Source: Flabesymbios commensalis (lineage: Eukaryota > Annelida > Polychaeta > Terebellida > Flabelligeridae). Taken from it: a stretch of DNA of 64,000 nucleotides. The stretch spans positions 86,502,747 through 86,566,746 of the forward strand of contig OZ024903.1 in the NCBI GenBank assembly GCA_964017125.1. Direction: 5' to 3'. The position numbers and the translations under genes were made by a program. Of this stretch, positions 56,856-64,000 are shown in pieces (position 1 is the first letter of the stretch; the number at the start of each line of letters is the position of its first letter). The notes under the pieces were generated by a model. That model had not been told where the DNA came from, searched no databases, and worked only from the letters and a program-made list of their open reading frames with translations.

Positions 56856-57031
56856 CAGTGGCACCTGCTATGGGAGGCCTCCTTTGTGGGAGACGGACCT
56901 GCTTTGGGACACTACCAACTGGTTCCCCAAAATGGGCTTTCCCATTGAAAACAACCTGCTATGGAAGACCACATGTCCCAAAGAACCACTTTTCCACTTT
57001 TAGAGATGGTCTCCCATAACAGGTTTCATTG
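56856..57031. mobile_element. Short TA-flanked element, CAGTGGCACCTGCTATGGGA ends
   Basis: TA on both sides; ends CAGTGGCACCTGCTATGGGA and, reversed, CAATGAAACCTGTTATGGGA. 176 bp, a miniature relative of the CAGTAGAACCT elements at 16379 and 34672. Confidence 0.88.
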
Positions 57032-57063
57032 TATAATCCTTCCACTGTGCAATTGATTTATTC

Positions 57064-57115
57064 TTTTTTCATCCATTCGAAGCTGGAGATGTACCAGTTT
57101 CAAATGGATGAAAAA
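57064..57115. repeat. Hairpin element, GAAGCTGGA family
   Basis: TTTTTCATCCATTCGAAGCT pairs with CAGTTTCAAATGGATGAAAA. The loop differs from the other copies. Confidence 0.7.
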
Positions 57116-57625
57116 TGCTGTCATTCCAGAGGAAAACGGGTTGATTAAAAACATATAAAATGGTCACAGTAGACCAAGGGTTGACGTGTAGCAGATATGA
57201 ACCTTTATTTTCAACGGGCGGAAATGGCGCAATCCACAAGAGGAGGTTTCGTTTCTTATCGAACATTATCACAAGATGATATTATATTATGTACAGAATA
57301 CCACTTCACTTTAAATACCTTGTCTATGGGCCTCACGATCACATTATACAAATAAAAATCCAAAGCCTTACAATCTTTATATGATCATTTCATGTGCAAC
57401 ATTTTACAGAAATAAATGTATTTATTCTATTTCAAGCAACCAGACCATAGTTGCTTAGAATTCCCTAGTATTACCATACAGCCTCTTCACATATTATACA
57501 TACTACACACTTACAGTACAGGAGATACTGTAACTTTCTAAATAAAACAATCACTTCTATTCTCAACATTAGTTGCAATTGTTGCAGCAGTGAGTTAAAA
57601 TTGAATTTCTATAATTTAGTGCTTT

Positions 57626-57735
57626 CCCAGCTCACACAAAAAGTTGGCCCAATGTCTGTTCAGTGCTAGAAAACATCGTCTATGATGCTGACCCAGCATT
57701 AAACAGACATTCGGTCAATGTCTCATATTAGTTGA
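57626..57735. mobile_element. Palindromic short element
   Basis: CCCAGCTCACACAAAAAGTT at the left; GTTGGCCCAATGTCTGTTCA pairs with AAACAGACATTCGGTCAATG. Confidence 0.75.
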
Positions 57736-58405
57736 GTTAAAGGTTAACAGGTGTATTTATGAACTTCTTTATCACAACAAAAACATTAACCGAAACTTCA
57801 CAGCATTAAATGTAATGTAGTTCAAATGTATGCTTAAGCAACACATACATCAAATTAAATGAAAAATGTCGAGAATAATTATTTGAATACAATTCAAAAC
57901 AAACTAAAAATAATAATTAGAAATTAAATGATCACGTTGTACAAAAAAAGCATCTGAAAAAAATCTTTATATAAAAAAAATTGTCTAAGTGATCAGAAAA
58001 TACCAGTAATCGCTGCCATCATATTTTAATTAGTCACAATAAAAATATGTTAAAATAGCACCTAACAGAAGTAGGGTCTATTTAAAACAAACATGTGGAG
58101 ATCTACATATTGTGACCTTGGATATGAAAGGGCTCATCTGCCACTTGTAAAACACCCTTTCAAATCCAAGGGGACAATATGTTCAACCGATACTTGTGGA
58201 TAACTATATTTTTTCAACAGTTTTCATAATTTGAAAATGGTCATAGCAATTGCAGATAAACATGCAATTATTGAGAAATAAGTTCTGAATTAAAATGTCC
58301 TAAAATTGTACAAATGCAAGGACATATAATCAGCCACATCACACATTTTTTTAAATCCAGAAATGTTGAAAATAAAAGATGCCCAAAATATGCATTCTTT
58401 GCTAT

Positions 58406-58466
58406 CCCAGCAAACATGAGACGTTGGGCCAACGTTGGTTTACTGTTGAGCCAACGTCGTAGCCAC
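58406..58466. mobile_element. Palindromic short element, left half
   Basis: CCCAGCAAACATGAGACGTT and GGGCCAACGTTGGTTTACTG match the family; the right half is lost. Confidence 0.65.
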
Positions 58467-58924
58467 CACTTTAATAAATAAAATTCCCAACGGTTCGGAC
58501 AACAGATTTAGTCAATTTGTTCTCATGTACAATAGTGCTTTATCTCTTTTTAAATGTGTGAGGGGACTGCTTTGTGCAGATAAATTTGATATATCAGTTG
58601 TATTTCCCTAATTAATCATTTAGATAATAGTCCAGATCACTTTAATACTGGAAAGAAAAAGGAAATACATTTTAAACGTTATACAGCTCATTATAGATCA
58701 CTGGGTGCACTGTTGAGCAGGATTTTTTTTAGTTGTATAATATTTGATAAGAATTCCCAGCACAATAGATGAATAAATACATCTATTCCTTACATTATAT
58801 TCTCATGAACGATACCTGACAAAATAATTTAAAGATAAATAATCGATAAAATCAAGTCTCATAAAAGGATATTATGCCTACTATTTTTTGTACAATAACA
58901 TATATGCCTTGGTTATCTGCAGTA

Positions 58925-59005
58925 AGTACAACAAGCTCACTCAATGAGTTGGTCCACAGTCTACGACGCTGGCTCAACAATGAATGAACATCTATGTCAA
59001 CATAG
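58925..59005. mobile_element. Palindromic short element, core
   Basis: GAGTTGGTCCACAGTCTACG and ACGCTGGCTCAACAATGAAT match family cores; the ends are missing. Confidence 0.45.
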
Positions 59006-59152
59006 ATATAGAAAATCTTGTAAGAAAGTAATTTAACATTAAATCTTGCATGGCTGTATAAGTAATCACCTTTATAAGAAAGGGTTGCATAAAATGGCAC
59101 ATATCATTTCATTACCAAGGTGACAATATACACAGCTATGGCAGATGAAGTG

Positions 59153-59400
59153 TTAACCCTTAGCACACTGATGTCGACTACAGTTGACAATAATATTGTT
59201 TTCTCATGTATTAATTGTCTTGCATAGCCAGGTTTTAAAAATTAAATATGTCTAAAAGCTGTGATAATCATATACATTTCAACCTAGATTTTTCAAATTA
59301 AACTAATTTTTAGTCACTTGAAGTTGTGAATCGCAGTAGCGAGACACAACTTCAAGTGGCTGAAAATTTAAATTTCTTGGCTCAGTGCTCCAAGGGTTAA
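59153..59400. mobile_element. TTAA-type hairpin element, AGCACACTG family, intact
   Basis: Perfect TTAA on both sides. Ends CCCTTAGCACACTG and CAGTGCTCCAAGGG. 248 bp, as at 3989-4236. The hairpin (59311-59358) pairs GTCACTTGAAGTTGTGAATC with its complement around AGTA. Confidence 0.92.
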
Positions 59401-59768
59401 CAAATAATACTAAAGTATATTGATGTGTTTAATTCATACTGCTTGTTCACAATAGTTTTCAAAGTACTTTTTATTAAATCTGGCGATTGAATCACCAATT
59501 TTAAACAAATAAAAAATGTTAAAGCCTTTTTCTTTATTTTTGCCTGTTTCATATTGGCATGCGTATCTCATATAAAAAATATATACTGGGATATATATAT
59601 ATATAATTATATTAGATTCGTTAGATTTCCAATATTTCTTGATCAAAAACAAGAGAATGATTTTTTGAGTGATCGATTCCGAAGACATTTTTTCAGCCTG
59701 TGCGCATTAGATTTCAAACTATTTTACATATTTATAAATCAAGTAGTTTTTAATTCATCATGACAACA

Positions 59769-60033
59769 TTAACGCTTAACCGCCAAATTATTTAATTATA
59801 TTTTTCACTCACTTGAAGTTGTGTCTAGCTGACGCTATCCACAAGTTGTATGTAGCTGAAGACATCCACAACGTCACGCAAGTGAAAATTATTCAGATTT
59901 GACAAAATGTAGGCAATGATTTTGAAATCTTACGGAAAGATGGCACTTTTTACGCTTAACATGCTTGAAAGCTGGTATTCAATCAAATGAAAAACCCGAA
60001 TATATTCGACGCCGCTGTTGGTTAAAGGGTACA
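59769..60033. mobile_element. TTAA-type hairpin element, AACCGCCAAAT family
   Basis: TTAA-CGCTTAACCGCCAAATT and TGTTGGTTAAAGGG. Contains CACTTGAAGTTGTGTCTAGC twice in altered form and the late text GAAAAACCCGAATATATTCG shared with 49124-49375. Confidence 0.75.
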
Positions 60034-60617
60034 GCTGTTACCCACTATCAAATGCGACAATCTCAAAGTGAACAAACATCAGCTGATTTTAATAAATATA
60101 TAAAAACAAAAGATTGTATAAAAATCAGAACATAGTAATTCATGTTATTGTGATGGATTATACTAGATAAGATAAGTAGATAAGTAAATTGTATTCCAGA
60201 TGTGCCGTGCAGTATGTGAAAAGAGTACGTGTAGTTAAGGGGTTAAGGCTGAGCCAACTATTGAGGTTTTATTATGATGACACATCATAAATTCAAGAGG
60301 AACAACCACTTTGGATTAAAGGCTTCGCACTTCGTGCAATATTGTATAAATTGTGTATCACAGGTCATTGTAGGTTTTCAGTTAATGCTTAGATTAAGGG
60401 CTGATTTCCAGTCGTTTGAATGCAGGGGCTAATACCAATACAGCAAGGAGTGTGGAAGATGAGATAACAATCTAAATGAAATAAAATGTACACACATGTA
60501 TATAATAGACTGTACAAGGATTTCACACTTGATCCTACTCTTGAGTCAACCAACACCTTTTTCTTAATAAAATGTTTGTCAAAAGTAAAAAAAAGATATA
60601 ATTTGATGACGATGCAT

Positions 60618-61106
60618 TTAACCCTTTGCAAGCTGTAATATTTCAAATGTAATTTTATTACTCAACAATTGATATTCATGTAGTTATTCCATAACCAGCA
60701 AACACGAGGCATTGACCTAATGTTTATTAAATCTTGACCCACAGTTTACAACGTTGGTTTAACATTGAAACTACATTGGTCCAATGTCTTGTGTTTGCCG
60801 GGTAGGTATATCTCTGAACCTGAGATTATAGTAAAATGCTATTCTCAATATCCCAATATCCTGTGTTGTCATTATATCAACGGATAGATTGGAACAAGTC
60901 ATTTTAAAAATCCAATATACAGTGAGCAATATTACAATGTAGGCTTACAGCTTTTTTGAATTTTGTGAAGATTAATATTATTATCATATTTCAGTGTGTC
61001 AATATAGAAATACAACCCGACAAAGCCAACACAATCATCGTTAAATAAAAATAAACTGAAAAAGTTATTGTTCACATTGATAATCTACCAGCATGCAAAG
61101 GGTTAG
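60618..61106. mobile_element. TTAA-type element with a palindromic element inside
   Basis: TTAA-CCCTTTGCAAGCTG and CAGCATGCAAAGGG-TTAG. The outer element is about 380 bp once the palindromic element at 60695-60802 is removed. Confidence 0.75.
60695..60802. mobile_element. Palindromic short element, near complete
   Basis: CCAGCAAACACGAGGCATTG and CAATGTCTTGTGTTTGCCGG at the ends; ACCTAATGTTTATTAAATC-type and GGTTTAACATTGAAAC inner arms. Confidence 0.88.
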
Positions 61107-62639
61107 ATTATACACATATTTTATATACATAGGCCTCAAAATAAGGGTGGCTGAAGCTTAAATCAAGGTGAAACTTAAATTTAAAAAAATTATGAATCAG
61201 TTCTGGAGAACTGCATCCATGGAAACAATCAAAAAGAAAATTGGTTGTCCAAGAGCGTCTCCAGTTTCATTCCATACTTGAAATGGACTTTTTTTCAGCC
61301 AAGGCATATAAATATACAATGTTCTATGATGCGGATGACTGTTGAAATCCAACTAAAACATATAGTAGTGTATTATAAAAAGAGCATGGTTATCTTGCCA
61401 GAGTTCAAACATCAAAGGAACAGGAGAGGCTGCATTTGCCTTGAGGTAATGTGAACAGCTAAATGGCTAAATATTGTGATGATAATATTGGCTAAATACA
61501 GATAGTACTAAAAAGATTGTTATATGTACGCAAAGTTTAAAAATGAAGATCAAATAGTAACAATTGTAATATTTGAATATTGAACTGTCTCAGCATTTGA
61601 TGTTATAAGTTTTCAATAACTTTTTATCCATACAAAGCTTTTTGCAATTGATATAGTCTATGGTATGGATAGACAAAAGCTGACTTTAGTAAATTATTAG
61701 TCAAGATATAATAACACAAAGCTAAACATCGCAGATGTGTATTTTTTTTTATTTGAATAAATGCATTATTTCATAAACGCCATATAAAAATGAAAAAGGC
61801 CTTATACTGGGCATATGATGAACAGTCTAATTGGGCCAATAAGTCTCTCTAATGGAGAATAATATTAGTTTAGATTTATAAGAAATATGCATCGTCATAA
61901 CAAATTAGCCTCATCAGCTATGAAACATACCAGCCATTATTATTACACCTAATTCTGCACAATTATAGTGAAGAAGTAGCTAGGATGTGAGATTTTGTAC
62001 AGAGAAACAGTGATGTTTTACAAAAAGCACTGTATTTCTTAAGCAGCATAATAGGTTTAAGCTGGTAATTTGAAGCACTTACAATAATATTAATAACACT
62101 TTCTGTAACATTATTATTGACAAAAATATAAAAAATCTCTTTAAATTAGTTCTCCTATTTCTAGTTGGGCTGATCTCATCTGCACTGTGTTTCAGGCTAG
62201 AAACAAACACATACCTAATTCAGCAAAATTAATGTCAGAAAAATTGTGGATAATTTTTGCACATTTGAGGCTGTCTGTACCAATAGCGACACACCAATTC
62301 AAGTCAGCAAGAACTAAATTATTTGAGATGGCGCTCAAAAGATAAGATTACCACATCATCATAAATAGCAGAAATATCTCATGAAGGTACATTAAAAGCA
62401 CACAAAATCTGTTGTAAAAAAATTGCCAGGTGGTTTAAAGTGTAGCTTTGATTTTCTGGCTAACCTGAAACTGCATACAAGATTGGAATGGATGAATATC
62501 TATCTTAAAGTACAAAAGTATTGTATGGTTTGTTTTTTATAATTCCACACAGTGGAGTTGAAATAGTGCAAATCTTTATATTCTGTTGCACTCTATCTCC
62601 AAAGGGACAATCGATAGAATTAGTTTGGCATGAAGAATT

Positions 62640-62795
62640 TCTTTCAATTTAAAATCATCACAAATGTCTTAGTTAGCTCTTTCTGATTCATATGGCTACA
62701 TGGGTCTACGTCCATTATTAATATTTTAATTTTTTCAGTGCAGGGACGTCTCTAATCTGGCGTCTATAAAGATGGTCCCAGCGCTGAAATAGATC
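62640..62795. mobile_element. TTAA-type element, AGCGCTG family, partial
   Basis: AAAATCATCACAAATGTCTT, AGTTAGCTCTTTCTGATTCA, GTGCAGGGACGTC and GGTCCCAGCGCTGAAAT match 7914-8136 in order. Confidence 0.65.
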
Positions 62796-62883
62796 CCCGG
62801 TAAACGCAAACCATTTGTATAGCATTTATACAACGTTGGTCCAACATTGTATAAATGTCATACAATGTTTTGTGTTTACTGGG
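62796..62883. mobile_element. Palindromic short element
   Basis: CCCGGTAAACGCAAACCATT and CAATGTTTTGTGTTTACTGG; the centre ACAACGTTGGTCCAACATTG is itself a palindrome. Confidence 0.82.
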
Positions 62884-63744
62884 TCAGGACAATAGATCAG
62901 GACAACATAGCCAGACTCCGGATACAGGGTGGGACTTGAAGCATTCAATTCAATTCTCAGATTGTCCCAAAGGTACTCATCCATATTAAATACTGGATGA
63001 TTGGAGAAAAGCAAGAAAAAATGGCGCCCAAAATTAATTTAGAATCCAGTAATAACTGATGTGTTAGGTGAGGTCTTCATTTCAGTTTTGTTACAGGCAT
63101 CATATTTTTCTGTATTTTCATATTTAAAACAGAAAAATTATATTTTTGCACAGTTATAGGACAAATTTATCATTAATACTTGTTCAAATTTCCCACATTC
63201 CAGCACAGCTGATGATTTTAGGCTTTTTTTAAAGAGCTTTTTTGCACAGGAAAAATTGACTGAAACTCATTATATGTGTAGATGATAAAAAAAGCACCAA
63301 TTAATATAAAAGGTCCTGTTTTTTTCACTGTGTCAGCAAAGCCAGCTTCAAAGCAGAAAACCATGTCAAGGAGTAATGCAGCACTACAAAGATAACCACC
63401 CATTTATGTATCATAATTATGGCATGTTTTGAAAAATTTTTTTAAAAGATTGAATGAAAAGACCTGGAACAAAGTGGTGGTTGGCTGGAAAGATTTATTT
63501 ATCCAGGACCATGGTCTTTTTATTCAATCATCATACTACAACCGGACACGTATACAAATTGTATCAAAGTGGAACACAGGCGCGGTACCTCTGTCTTGCT
63601 GGCTTCAATTTTCATACTTCTTAATTAAAAAGGATAATATTACAAGCCATTCAAATGAGGCAGTTTTCAGCTCCCATTTGTACAAGATTCAGTTTGAGGT
63701 GCGAATTGTGTTACAAATTGACTGGAAATGAAAAATAGTAGTAA

Positions 63745-63860
63745 ACCCTATTAAGTCACACACTACAAGCCACGAATCGCTTTCACAATTCTCGACTTGT
63801 AGTGAGTGAAGATACAGGTTACGATGAAGATGACTTGAAGTGGGTGACAATGTTATTATT
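63745..63860. repeat. TTAA-type element fragment, CTACAAGCC hairpin
   Basis: CACACTACAAGCCACGAATC and GACTTGTAGTGAGTGAAGAT pair; GATGAAGATGACTTGAAGTG follows as at 11100. TTAACCCCTAG at 63888 may open another element cut by the window edge. Confidence 0.55.
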
Positions 63861-64000
63861 AACCAGTTCCATAAACAATTTCGTTCTTAACCCCTAGTTT
63901 TTAGGAAATTATACTATAGCCATTTTTTCATGAAATGTGTGTTAAAACATCTAATATTTGCAATTATTAAGTCTCAAATTAAATAAATAATTTTCATCTG

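Noticed and set aside
63429-63731. Plus-strand 100-codon frame
   Set aside because: No recognisable domain, start context, splice context or neighbour; expected by chance in a long AT-rich stretch.
1-64000. LTR retroelements or other virus-like elements
   Set aside because: I found no long direct terminal repeats, and no protease, integrase, capsid or envelope motifs; the reverse transcriptase pieces are all of LINE type.

Overview
The window is animal nuclear DNA, AT-rich, with long repeat-filled introns flanked by GT..AG splice sites. It holds one clear protein gene, a myotubularin-related phosphatase of the MTMR3/MTMR4 type, on the minus strand. I cannot fix the species. The gene structure, the marked excess of TAGGCCTA and the repeat types suit a non-vertebrate, probably marine, animal (echinoderm, hemichordate, amphioxus or lophotrochozoan). 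That is inference only.

Gene: the coding exons run from an ATG at 33900-33898 down to a stop at 7689. Sixteen exons join without a frame error into about 1160 codons. The order is PH-GRAM domain, myotubularin phosphatase domain with an intact CSDGWDR loop, an acidic Ser-rich linker in one 1197-nt exon, a coiled coil, a 16-nt microexon, and a C-terminal FYVE zinc finger. The start codon is the last three bases of an otherwise noncoding exon. A likely promoter and noncoding first exon lie at about 40308-40402.

Repeats fill most of the rest. (1) Short elements bounded by TTAA with CCCTT.. ends, each with a central hairpin, fall into several sequence families. (2) Imperfect palindromes of about 110 bp end in CCCAGYAAACAC / GTGTTTRCTGGG. 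(3) Three copies of a SINE that seems to hold two tRNA-like halves have clear target-site duplications. (4) DNA transposons with TA duplications and CAGTAGAACCT-like ends, and a 5-kb element with a 5-bp duplication and seven copies of TGTCGTACGGACA. (5) Long fold-back elements. (6) CR1/jockey-like LINE fragments. (7) Tandem arrays.

Layout: 1-7.7 kb, intergenic with short hairpin elements; 7.7-34 kb, the gene, whose 12.9-kb intron (10067-23006) carries a three-level nest of insertions at 15.5-20.8 kb; 34-40.3 kb, probable first intron, with fold-back and TA-flanked elements and a LINE; 40.4-51.4 kb, upstream intergenic DNA rich in LINE and SINE pieces; 51.4-55.3 kb, tandem arrays; 55.3-64 kb, AT-rich DNA with only short mobile elements and no gene I can support.
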